The notes under the pieces were generated by a model, which saw only the letters and a program-made list of their open reading frames with translations, was not told the DNA's origin and made no database searches. Positions 1 through 5,766 of a DNA stretch of 7,667 nt are shown here, one piece after another (the stretch's first letter is position 1; every line of letters begins with the position of its first letter). Position numbers and translations under genes: made by a program. Source of the stretch: CAUZSN01 sp963582345 (GTDB lineage Bacteria; Planctomycetota; Planctomycetia; Planctomycetales; Planctomycetaceae). The stretch lies in assembly GCA_963582345.1 (NCBI GenBank), contig CAUZSN010000124.1, positions 1 through 7,667 on the forward strand, given 5' to 3'.

Positions 1-194
1 TCGGCTTTGATCAGCGGACACTCGGTCTGGAGGAGGCGTTAGCCGAAAATGCCGTCGTGGTCGCCAGCCCGAATGCGTTACACGCGCGAGCCAGTATGGG
101 AGTCAAACCCGTTTTACGTGTTTTTGGGGACAGGCTGCCAACGTACGACAGTCTCCCACATCACAAAACACGAAAAAAAGGGGCTGAACCCTGA
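1..194 (+). CDS. 3' end of an unidentified protein-coding gene (partial, 5' end outside window)
   Basis: The third forward frame is open from the window edge to a TGA at 192-194, giving about 63 C-terminal residues; the other two forward frames are interrupted. Codon choice in the first 110 bases is strongly G/C-ending, as in real genes. The readable tail contains a helix-like stretch (LGLEEALAENAVVVASPNAL), then ARASMGVKPVLRVFG, and ends in a basic KTRKKGAEP tail. The pattern of a helix, a short hydrophobic strand, a small-residue turn and a 'G-x-P-V-L' strand is like the donor-site half of GT-B glycosyltransferases or pyruvyltransferases, which would suit the acyltransferase that follows. 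That is only a resemblance and I do not assign a function. It ends 32 bp before the next gene on the same strand, so co-transcription is possible. Confidence 0.55.
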   Translation, partial: GFDQRTLGLEEALAENAVVVASPNALHARASMGVKPVLRVFGDRLPTYDSLPHHKTRKKGAEP

Positions 195-205
195 ACACTA
201 AAGCC
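190..205 (+). repeat. Copy of dispersed intergenic repeat (CCTGAACACTGAAACC family)
   Basis: CCTGAACACTAAAGCC matches the consensus taken from the other copies in this window at 14 of 16 positions. It overlaps the last codons and stop of the partial gene and lies 21 bp before the acyltransferase start. A near-identical copy in the same orientation lies just after the acyltransferase, at 1460-1476. Confidence 0.5.
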
Positions 206-226
206 GTCGTTTAATTTCGTAAATCA

Positions 227-1369
227 ATGACAGAGTCCAAGAATCGAATTGTCGGCCTCGATCTTATGAGGGCAGCCGCCATAGTCTGTGTTCTTATAGC
301 ACACACCATTTTCTTTTTGGGTTTGGCGGGCGCGGGCGATGAGACGCGCAATTTTGTTTTCACGTTGTACTTTGGTTTCATCGGCGTCGAGCTATTCTTC
401 GTATTAAGTGGTTTTCTGATCGGAACGATACTCTTAAAACTCTACACTCGCTCGAGCACCCTTCATTGGCATGTCGTCAGATATTTCTGGGTTCGACGCT
501 GGTTCCGTACACTTCCGAATTATTATTTGATGCTCGTGGTCCATTTTGTGTTTTCATGGGCGGTAGCGAAGGGTGATCTTCCATCAATCTGGCAACTCTT
601 GAAGTATCTTTTGTTCCTGCAAAATGCCACCACACCACACCCATACTTTTTTGGCGTCGCCTGGAGCTTGTCCATTGAAGAGTGGTTCTATTTGACTTTT
701 CCCGTCGGACTACTTATCGCGCAATGGCTTGTCCCAGGCAAGAAATCCCGATCATTCTTCCTAACGATCTGCTCATTCATTGTCATTTGTACTGCTGGGC
801 GCTGCGCCTCAGCACTGGTTGAGAACCACAATTGGGAACCGTGGTTTCGAAGAGTCATGTCGCTGAGAATCGATTCCATCGCCATCGGCGTACTCATGGC
901 AGCAGTGAAGTGGTTCAATTACTCATGGTATGACAAATATCGTAGCGCTCACTTTGCCATCGGCGTTTTTCTGTTTTTCGTGTTTTCGCTGATCTACTAC
1001 TTTGATTTCCTAGTGCATCGCGAAGGAAGCGTCTTCCTGAAAACCGTTTTCTTTCCGGCATTTTCTCTAGCAATTGCCCTGTTGATTCCAATGCTGGAAA
1101 ACGTTCGATTAAACCCAATAATGAAAAGCGTTGTAACGTACGTCAGTATTACGTCTTATTCCGTTTACCTTAGCCACGCGCTAATCATGGAATGGTTTGC
1201 CCTGCATACCCAATATCCCGTCTTGACAAAACTAGTATTAAGCTGGCTGTCAATCGCCGTAATCTCCTACCTCCAATACGAGTATTTTGAACGCCCTTTC
1301 ACATCGCTGCGGGATAAAATCGGCTCGATCGACGATCATGTAGGCTATTCCGAGCAGAATACGTCTTGA
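227..1369 (+). CDS. Acyltransferase-3 family integral membrane O-acyltransferase
   Basis: This is a 380-residue polytopic membrane protein of the acyltransferase-3 (OafA/OafB/NodX-like) family, which transfers acetyl or other acyl groups to sugars, commonly on surface polysaccharides. The start is fixed by an in-frame TAA at 212-214 and by the usual N-terminal motif immediately after it. The family Arg-x10-His signature is present as R15 and H26 in LDLMRAAAIVCVLIAH. Other family landmarks are VELFFVLSGFLIG (54-66), RRWFRTLPNYY (90-100), the GVAWSLSIEEWFYL segment (143-156), RIDSIAIGVLMA (214-225), YSVYLSH (311-317) and the closing YEYFERP (351-357). I count about ten hydrophobic spans. It has no SGNH domain and no cleavable signal peptide. 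No Shine-Dalgarno is visible. Its third positions look more A/T-rich than those of pyrG, kdsB or glmS, which hints at acquisition. The acceptor molecule cannot be told from sequence. Confidence 0.93.
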   Translation: MTESKNRIVGLDLMRAAAIVCVLIAHTIFFLGLAGAGDETRNFVFTLYFGFIGVELFFVLSGFLIGTILLKLYTRSSTLHWHVVRYFWVRRWFRTLPNYYLMLVVHFVFSWAVAKGDLPSIWQLLKYLLFLQNATTPHPYFFGVAWSLSIEEWFYLTFPVGLLIAQWLVPGKKSRSFFLTICSFIVICTAGRCASALVENHNWEPWFRRVMSLRIDSIAIGVLMAAVKWFNYSWYDKYRSAHFAIGVFLFFVFSLIYYFDFLVHREGSVFLKTVFFPAFSLAIALLIPMLENVRLNPIMKSVVTYVSITSYSVYLSHALIMEWFALHTQYPVLTKLVLSWLSIAVISYLQYEYFERPFTSLRDKIGSIDDHVGYSEQNTS

Positions 1370-1459
1370 ACAGAGTTCCTCCAACGCTTCGAGTTATCGA
1401 TCGCTGGCTACCTTCACCGCGTTACCGCCTGAGCGCGACTCGAACGCCAAAGAGCGTCT

Positions 1460-1476
1460 CCTGAACACTTAAGACC
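1460..1476 (+). repeat. Second copy of the dispersed repeat, after the acyltransferase
   Basis: CCTGAACACTTAAGACC shares its first ten bases exactly with the copy at 190-199. The remainder matches that copy (AAAGCC against TAAGACC) with one substitution and one inserted base. The two copies are in the same orientation and bracket the acyltransferase gene. This copy also sits just before the methyltransferase remnant. Confidence 0.45.
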
Positions 1477-1486
1477 AACTGATTGA

Positions 1487-2166
1487 ACCAATACATCCCT
1501 TGATCAACGGCAAGCGGAATACTGGGGACAAAACACAAATGTACACACGTACGATTACCCGGTCGTTCGTGCATCAGCTGAACAACGCGTGCAGTTCATC
1601 GCCAACCTACTGCAGTTCACAGAATTGGACAATGGATTCGATGTAGAATGCGGCGATCGATGTTGGAATGCAGTCTATCATCCCGAACATTCCTGGGTGC
1701 GATAAGTCATCCAAGATGCTGGAAGCAAACCCGGCAAATGATGCATTTCTCCAACAATGTGATGCCTACGGTCTAACGTACGGGGAGCGTCAATACGACT
1801 TGGTCTACTGTTGGGAGTTGTTCCATCACATTGCATTCCCACAAAAGGTCGTGGATGAAATGACTCGAGTGGCTGACAAGGCGGTCTTGCTCTGTGAGCC
1901 GAACTGCGTGAACCCTGCCATGACGTTATTTGGGATTCCTCCAGCCTTGCGAAAGAGAATTGCTGCGATTTACACCGTCGTTCCCGAAGAAACTCATGCG
2001 CAGCGCGGGTCTCATAACTGTTCGCTACTTCACGGTTGGCAGGTTTACTCCCAATAGAACTCCGCAGTGGCTAGCCGCATCGCTTGTAAATCTTCCGTTT
2101 CGCGTGCCTGTTTTCGGGTTGTACACGATCACCATGGGGTTCAAAGAGGGTAAGGCGGGAAGATAA
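1487..2166 (+). pseudogene. Decayed class I SAM-dependent methyltransferase (two frameshifts)
   Basis: One methyltransferase can be read in three pieces. Frame A (1487 to about 1660) gives DQRQAEYWG, YDYPVVRASAEQRVQFIANL and NGFDVECGDR, the N-terminus and SAM motif I. Frame B (about 1660 to about 1930) gives IPGCDKSSKMLEANP, QYDLVYCWELFHHI and VLLCEPNCVNPAMTLFG, motifs II-III and the following strand. Frame C (about 1930 to 2166) gives CERELLRFTPSFPKKLMRSA, GRFTPNRTPQWLAASLVNLP and GLYTITMGF, the C-terminus. Together they make about 226 residues, a full type-11-like methyltransferase. Both junctions are +1 shifts. Motif I reads VECGDR where the family has VGCGDG, so two binding-loop glycines are also lost. 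Frame A contains no credible ATG, GTG or TTG after its upstream TGA at 1484-1486, so the start is lost too. The 129-residue stretch opening at 1668 and the piece opening at 1930 could be mistaken for separate genes; they are fragments of this one. Confidence 0.85.
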
Positions 2167-2246
2167 AGTGGACATCTTTCATATCTGCGGGCATTCCGTC
2201 CGACGAGCCTATCCCAACTTCAACATCTCTACTTAGTCGACCTCCG

Positions 2247-2657
2247 TCAGCTGGCAACCTGGCGGCTGACTTCGACGTACAGAACGCGAAGTTGATGGAG
2301 TAAGTTCTCCATCATGGCGGCTTCCTCGGTCGTCAGATTACCCCGTGTCTTTTCGTCGAGTACGGCGATCGTATCGATCACATACTTGGCGAACTCCAGG
2401 TTCACCGGTGGCGGTTCGTCTGGTTTTTCCGGGTTGGGAATTTGACCCAGGCCCGCAGTGGCTTGCGTGGCCAGAGTCATGATGTGCGCTGCAAACGAGG
2501 CCGGTGGCATCTCTTCAGCCGACTCTGCATGCGCGTCAGCACCTTCAGAGGTCGTCGTCTGATCCTGTTGCCGCAGTGCGTCCTTTTCGGCTTCCACTTG
2601 CGACTTCCAGTCTTCATCAATAATAATTTTTCGCGGCTGATCGCCTGAGTCATTCAT
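2247..2657 (-). CDS. DUF1844 domain protein downstream of pyrG
   Basis: This is a 136-residue soluble protein of the uncharacterised DUF1844 family. The N-terminal part carries KIIIDEDWKSQVEAEKD (10-26), then a low-complexity acidic, Gln/Thr-rich linker (about 27-50). The DUF1844 core follows: a helix SFAAHIMTLATQATAGLGQI (54-73), a proline-rich turn (74-84) and the diagnostic AKYVIDTIAVLDEKTRGNLT (90-109), ending in helix MMENLLHQLRVLYVEV. Length and architecture suit the family. No signal peptide or membrane span is seen. The start codon is only 44 bp below the pyrG stop, so the two are probably co-transcribed. No Shine-Dalgarno precedes the ATG. The gene is convergent with the methyltransferase remnant, 80 bp away. 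A 6-bp inverted repeat (GTCAGC/GCTGAC, 2246-2270) spans the stop codon but has no T-run. Biochemical function is unknown. Confidence 0.88.
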   Translation of the reverse strand: MNDSGDQPRKIIIDEDWKSQVEAEKDALRQQDQTTTSEGADAHAESAEEMPPASFAAHIMTLATQATAGLGQIPNPEKPDEPPPVNLEFAKYVIDTIAVLDEKTRGNLTTEEAAMMENLLHQLRVLYVEVSRQVAS

Positions 2658-2701
2658 GGTAGTCTAGCTTGGCTGGTAAGGAAGCTGGGACGTGTGGAAA
2701 A

Positions 2702-4351
2702 TCAGTTGTCTTCCAATTGCACATCATATTGGGTAGTCCGTTCGGCACGCGCCTGGTGGCGCTCCAGCGCGGCGTGAATGAACCCGGAAAACAAAGGCTG
2801 GGGAGCCGTCGGTTTCGATTTAAATTCGGGATGAAACTGAACCGCGACCAGCCAAGGGTGGCCGGTCAACTCGATGATCTCGACTAAAGCGCCATCGGGA
2901 CTGGTTCCAGCGAAACGCAACCCATGTGCCTGGAAGCTTTGACGATAAGCATTGTTGAACTCGTATCGATGCCGATGGCGTTCTTCAATCGTGTCAGTAC
3001 CGTACATCGTATATGACTGGCTGTCGGGGTCCAATATGGCGGTTTGCGCACCGAGTCGCATCGTACCTCCTTTGTCGGTGATCAAACGCTGCTCATCGAG
3101 CAAGCATATCACTGGGCTCGGCGTCTCCTTGTCGAACTCTGTCGAGTTCGCTTCGGACAGGCCGGCCACATTCCGTGCAAATTCGATTACGGCGCATTGC
3201 ATGCCGAGGCAGATTCCAAAGAACGGAATTTGACGTTCACGGGCAAATCGAATCGCTTCGATCTTTCCCTCGATTCCCCGTTCGCCAAAACCACCCGGGA
3301 CCAGAATGCCGTCGTATCCTGACAACAATCGCTCCGGCCCTTCGCGTTCGATTTCTTCGCTCTCGATCCGCCCGAACCGGATCTGAGTCAGGTGATGCAT
3401 GCCCGCATGATCCAGCGCTTCATAGATCGACTTGTAAGCGTCGCGGTGGCGGGCGTACTTGCCGACGACGGCAATACTAATTTCATGTTGCGGATTGCGG
3501 AGACGATGCAGCAGGTCTCGCCACTGGTCCATGTCGAGCGTGTCGGTGTCCAGCCCCAGTTGGTCGACGATCAAGCGATCCAACTCGTTGTCTACTAGGC
3601 TCAATGGGACTTCGTAGATCGAGAAATCCTTATCCTTTTCTTCGATAACCGCCTCAATGGACACATTGCAGAACAAGGCGATCTTTTGCCGATCTTCGTA
3701 GCTGATACTGCGTTCCGTGCGACAGATGAGAATGTCGGGCTGGATACCAATCTCACGCAACTGACCAACCGAATGTTGAGTCGGCTTGGTCTTCAACTCG
3801 TCCGCAGCTTTAAGATAAGGAACAAGCGTCAAATGGATGTAAAGACAATTCTGTTTGCCGACATCCAGCGCAAACTGACGAATCGCTTCAAGAAAAGGCT
3901 GGCTCTCAATGTCACCGACGGTACCACCAATCTCGGTAATGACAACATCCACCTCGTCGTCAGCCAGTTTGCGAATCACTGATTTGATTTCGTCGGTAAT
4001 ATGCGGAATGACCTGGACCGTTTTTCCGAGAAATTCACCCCGCCGCTCCTTATTGATAACCGACTGATAAATCTGACCCGTCGTGTAATTCGAATCGCGC
4101 GTCAACGGACTGTTAGTGAATCGCTCATAATGGCCCAGGTCCAGGTCAGTCTCACTGCCATCGTCTAGGACGTAGACTTCACCGTGCTGGTAAGGGCTCA
4201 TCGTGCCCGGGTCAACATTGATGTACGGATCGAGCTTTTGCATCCGCACGTTTAATCCGCGTTGTTCGAGCAGCATGCCGACTGACGCACTGGTCAAGCC
4301 TTTGCCCAGGGAGCTGACAACGCCGCCGGTGACGAAGATGTGTTTGGTCAT
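2702..4351 (-). CDS. pyrG: CTP synthase (glutamine-hydrolysing)
   Basis: PyrG converts UTP to CTP using ATP and ammonia from glutamine, the last step of de novo pyrimidine nucleotide synthesis; it is cytosolic. The synthetase domain (about 1-270) starts with MTKHIFVTGG and the P-loop GGVVSSLGKG (9-18). It has the Mg-binding D71 (in DLDLGHYERF) and E140 (in ITEIGGTVGDIES), and the nucleotide-binding KTKPTQHSV (187-195). The class I glutaminase domain (about 290-535) has PGGFGERG (352-359), the nucleophile C381 in GICLGMQ, and H507/E509 in FHPEF. Everything needed for activity is present in 549 residues, the usual size. I chose ATG 4351 because family members begin MTK-x-IFVTGG; an in-frame ATG at 4363 would add four residues (MSIH), and neither has a good Shine-Dalgarno. 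It lies between kdsB upstream (336 bp) and the DUF1844 gene downstream (44 bp). Confidence 0.97.
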   Translation of the reverse strand: MTKHIFVTGGVVSSLGKGLTSASVGMLLEQRGLNVRMQKLDPYINVDPGTMSPYQHGEVYVLDDGSETDLDLGHYERFTNSPLTRDSNYTTGQIYQSVINKERRGEFLGKTVQVIPHITDEIKSVIRKLADDEVDVVITEIGGTVGDIESQPFLEAIRQFALDVGKQNCLYIHLTLVPYLKAADELKTKPTQHSVGQLREIGIQPDILICRTERSISYEDRQKIALFCNVSIEAVIEEKDKDFSIYEVPLSLVDNELDRLIVDQLGLDTDTLDMDQWRDLLHRLRNPQHEISIAVVGKYARHRDAYKSIYEALDHAGMHHLTQIRFGRIESEEIEREGPERLLSGYDGILVPGGFGERGIEGKIEAIRFARERQIPFFGICLGMQCAVIEFARNVAGLSEANSTEFDKETPSPVICLLDEQRLITDKGGTMRLGAQTAILDPDSQSYTMYGTDTIEERHRHRYEFNNAYRQSFQAHGLRFAGTSPDGALVEIIELTGHPWLVAVQFHPEFKSKPTAPQPLFSGFIHAALERHQARAERTTQYDVQLEDN

Positions 4352-4401
4352 GTGAATACTCATCCATGAAGGTTGGGGCCGTCGACAGCCAAACGGGCTA
4401 A

Positions 4402-4430
4402 ATTACTCGAAAGAATGTGCCCACTTTCAA
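4402..4430 (-). promoter_or_regulatory. Possible sigma-70-type promoter for pyrG
   Basis: Read on the minus strand, TTGAAA (4425-4430; 5 of 6 matches to TTGACA) is followed after exactly 17 bases by AGTAAT (4402-4407; 4 of 6 matches to TATAAT). The -10 lies about 50 bp upstream of the chosen pyrG start. The tandem repeat begins 18 bp upstream of the -35. Support is consensus matching only, and planctomycete promoters are poorly characterised. Confidence 0.3.
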
Positions 4431-4447
4431 ACAACTCCCGTTTGCCA

Positions 4448-4475
4448 AGGTTTCAGTGATCAGGTTTCAGTGTTC
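4448..4475 (-). repeat. Tandem pair of the 14-bp intergenic repeat
   Basis: AGGTTTCAGTGATC (4448-4461) is followed directly by AGGTTTCAGTGTTC (4462-4475), 13 of 14 identical. A third, degraded unit may follow at 4476-4488 (GGATTTCGGGATC). On the minus strand the units read GAACACTGAAACCT and GATCACTGAAACCT, the same family as the copies at 190-205, 1460-1476 and 4552-4567. Confidence 0.75.
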
Positions 4476-4551
4476 GGATTTCGGGATCAATTTTCCACGT
4501 CGTCACGAAATCAACGTCCGATCGGGAAACCATGTCCAACGGATGGCAAGA

Positions 4552-4567
4552 CTGAACACTGATACCT
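4552..4567 (+). repeat. Inverted copy of the 14-bp intergenic repeat
   Basis: CTGAACACTGATACCT contains GAACACTGATACCT (4554-4567), which is complementary to the unit at 4462-4475 at 13 of 14 positions, 78 bp away. A transcript through this region could therefore pair the two copies into a long-loop stem. Confidence 0.65.
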
Positions 4568-4629
4568 CACACCTACCATTGAACTTTTTAGCGCGGTAGT
4601 TCTAAATTGGACCCACGTTAATCGCTGTC

Positions 4630-4675
4630 CGCGGGGCCAAGAAACCCGCGCCGAGCTCCGGGGTGTACTGACACC
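4630..4675 (-). terminator. Two hairpins just after the kdsB stop (possible transcript end)
   Basis: In the direction of kdsB transcription the first hairpin is GGTGT-CAGT-ACACC (4662-4675), starting 12 bases past the stop codon. The second is the all-GC stem CGCGGG/CCCGCG (4645-4650 with 4630-4635) around a 9-base loop. Neither is followed by a T-run, so this is not a classical intrinsic terminator. It may instead be a 3' stabilising structure or a weak attenuator. Confidence 0.3.
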
Positions 4676-4687
4676 ACCCGCTCAATT

Positions 4688-5470
4688 CTAACGCGAGATC
4701 GTTCGCTTGACAAAGGCCCGGTAATCGTCGGGTGTATCGATCCCGCGGGCCGAATGTTCGACGACGCCCACGGAAATGACGTGGCCCGCAGCGAGGAACC
4801 GCAACTGTTCCAGATTTTCCAGTTGTTCCAGCGGGGAACGGGGAAGTCTGGAGAGCTTTAACAGAAACTCTCGGCGGTAGGCATAGATCCCTACATGTTG
4901 ATAGAAAAGTGCCGGTTCGTGGCACAAAAGTTCCGGATCCCAGTCCCGGACGAACGGAATTGGACTGCGGCTGAAATAGAGTGCACGTTGGGCACCGTTA
5001 AAGACGACTTTGACGCATGACGGATCCCGCCACGTGTCTTCGGACCGAATCGGAGTCGCCAGCGTGGCAACGTCCGCCAGCGGGTCGACTTCAAGCATTT
5101 CAATGACACGGTCGATCGATTGGCTGTCGATTTCGGGTTCATCACCCTGGACGTTGACAAAGATGTCGACATGTGGCATCGCTTCGGCGACTTCGGTCAC
5201 GCGATCGGTGCCGCTGGCAGCTGCCGGGTCGGTCATGACGACCCTTCCTCCGAAACTTTGCACGTGGTCGGCCAACTCCATGTCTCCGGCTGCGACACAC
5301 ACGTCGATGGGTCGGCTAGCCTGTTTGGCCGCTTCGTAGGTGTGTTGAATGACCGATTTCCCAGTTTCCTGCAGCAGTAGCTTGCGAGGCAATCGTGTCG
5401 AAGCCAAACGGGCGGGAATGACGATGAAACTGGTCCGGTACAGCCGAATATTCTGAAACGATAGCGCCAT
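4688..5470 (-). CDS. kdsB: 3-deoxy-manno-octulosonate cytidylyltransferase (CMP-Kdo synthetase)
   Basis: KdsB activates Kdo with CTP to give CMP-Kdo plus pyrophosphate, for attachment to lipid A in the inner core of lipopolysaccharide; it acts in the cytosol. The 260-residue protein shows the family motifs in order: nucleotide-binding IPARLASTRLPRK (18-30), SGTDRVTEV (86-94), NVQGDEPEI (106-114, with the metal-binding D110), DPSCVKVV (149-156), ALYFSRSPIP (163-172), HVGIYAYRREFLLKL (192-206), EQLENLEQLRFLAAG (215-229) and GIDTPDDYRAF (243-253). The frame is open a further 34 codons upstream, but I start at ATG 5470. A strong AAGGAGG sits 9 bases before it, family similarity begins a few residues later, and the extra segment (rich in Cys, His and Asn) looks like untranslated leader. 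The first 13 residues before SFIVIPAR are a few longer than in typical homologues. The gene is divergent from glmS and upstream of pyrG, whose product supplies its CTP. Confidence 0.95.
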   Translation of the reverse strand: MALSFQNIRLYRTSFIVIPARLASTRLPRKLLLQETGKSVIQHTYEAAKQASRPIDVCVAAGDMELADHVQSFGGRVVMTDPAAASGTDRVTEVAEAMPHVDIFVNVQGDEPEIDSQSIDRVIEMLEVDPLADVATLATPIRSEDTWRDPSCVKVVFNGAQRALYFSRSPIPFVRDWDPELLCHEPALFYQHVGIYAYRREFLLKLSRLPRSPLEQLENLEQLRFLAAGHVISVGVVEHSARGIDTPDDYRAFVKRTISR

Positions 5471-5479
5471 AATGATGGT

Positions 5480-5486
5480 CCTCCTT
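5480..5486 (-). promoter_or_regulatory. Strong Shine-Dalgarno that sets the kdsB start
   Basis: Minus-strand AAGGAGG lies 9 bases upstream of ATG 5470. It is the only clear Shine-Dalgarno ahead of any gene in the window, and it favours this start over the more upstream ATGs in the same frame (for example 5572, 5542 and 5512). Confidence 0.8.
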
Positions 5487-5511
5487 GACCACAGATTGTG
5501 TTGGAAATTCA

Positions 5512-5534
5512 TACCCAAATTGGCCGTTTGGGTA
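5512..5534. promoter_or_regulatory. Perfect 8-bp inverted repeat in the kdsB leader
   Basis: TACCCAAA (5512-5519) and TTTGGGTA (5527-5534) are exact reverse complements separated by 7 bases (TTGGCCG). It lies 41 bp upstream of the kdsB start codon. It could be a protein-binding site or, if transcribed, an RNA hairpin upstream of the ribosome binding site. Confidence 0.45.
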
Positions 5535-5539
5535 CAGAT

Positions 5540-5557
5540 CATGTAGTGCACTGCATG
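5540..5557. promoter_or_regulatory. Operator-like 18-bp near-palindrome
   Basis: CATGTAGTGCACTGCATG is symmetric at 8 of 9 base pairs (the only break is T5544/G5553). It is centred on GTGCAC, 5 bp beyond the neighbouring inverted repeat and between it and the -10-like TATATT at 5586-5591. Size and symmetry suit a dimeric repressor site, but no regulator is implied by the sequence. Confidence 0.4.
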
Positions 5558-5766
5558 GCAAGGGGGGCACACGGCCGCAGGCCTTAATATACGTACGAAC
5601 GGTCAAATCGTGGCCACCGGCGAAAATATTTGATAAGATGCGCTCTGCGTCCAGCATTGTTCGTGCGAAATTCTCTCAATCGAGCTTAAAATAAACAACT
5701 ATTGGGAACTCCCCCTGATTGAGCCGGCGGTACCGGGAAAACGGCTGATTTTGACGAGAAAACATC

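Larger units (their letters stand above)
4352..4687. other. kdsB-pyrG intergenic region (336 bp)
   Basis: I see no convincing gene here; the short frames on either strand lack coding character. From the kdsB side toward pyrG it holds two hairpins (4630-4675), an inverted repeat copy (4552-4567), a tandem pair of the same 14-bp repeat in opposite orientation (4448-4475), and a possible promoter for pyrG (4402-4430). The 8-bp inverted repeat CAAACGGG (4390-4397) and CCCGTTTG (4437-4444) brackets that promoter; this could be chance. The length and content suggest pyrG can be transcribed independently of kdsB. Confidence 0.6.
5471..5766. other. Divergent kdsB-glmS spacer (296 bp)
   Basis: This is the shared upstream region of two genes transcribed apart. 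On the kdsB side it holds a Shine-Dalgarno (5480-5486), a perfect 8-bp inverted repeat (5512-5534), an 18-bp near-palindrome (5540-5557) and a -10-like TATATT on the minus strand (5586-5591) that lacks a well-spaced -35. On the glmS side I see only an A/T-rich TTAAAATAA (5686-5694) and the 8-bp palindrome CGGTACCG (5728-5735). No good promoter consensus, no Shine-Dalgarno for glmS and no glmS-ribozyme-like fold were recognised. The extension of the kdsB frame into this region is not considered coding. Confidence 0.55.

Noticed and set aside
1668..2057. A 129-residue open frame that could be called a small methyltransferase gene
   Set aside because: It lacks the N-terminal SAM motif I and loses homology near its end, where the adjoining frame continues the family pattern. 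It is the middle piece of the pseudogene at 1487-2166.
1487..2166. Programmed frameshifting as an explanation for the split methyltransferase
   Set aside because: Two shifts, loss of two motif I glycines, no start codon and no visible slippery sequence at either junction all fit decay better.
2246..2270. Inverted repeat GTCAGC/GCTGAC as a terminator for the pyrG-DUF1844 unit
   Set aside because: It lies mostly inside the coding sequence, spans the stop codon, has a 13-base loop and no T-run, so the support is too weak for a feature.
3044..3982. Several open frames on the plus strand opposite pyrG
   Set aside because: They are antisense shadows of a strongly conserved enzyme, without recognisable domains or ribosome binding sites.
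4387..5413. Shared 12-mer AGCCAAACGGGC at 4387-4398 and 5402-5413
   Set aside because: One copy is inside kdsB coding sequence, and a 12-base match is expected about once or twice by chance in a window this long.
5471..5572. N-terminal extension of KdsB by 34 residues
   Set aside because: The extension has no family similarity, overlaps the Shine-Dalgarno and the inverted repeat, and the ATG at 5470 has an ideal ribosome binding site.
5695..5766. glmS ribozyme or riboswitch upstream of glmS
   Set aside because: That element is known mainly from Firmicutes-type leaders and is much longer. I see only short inverted pairs such as AGCCG/CGGCT and no recognisable ribozyme core.
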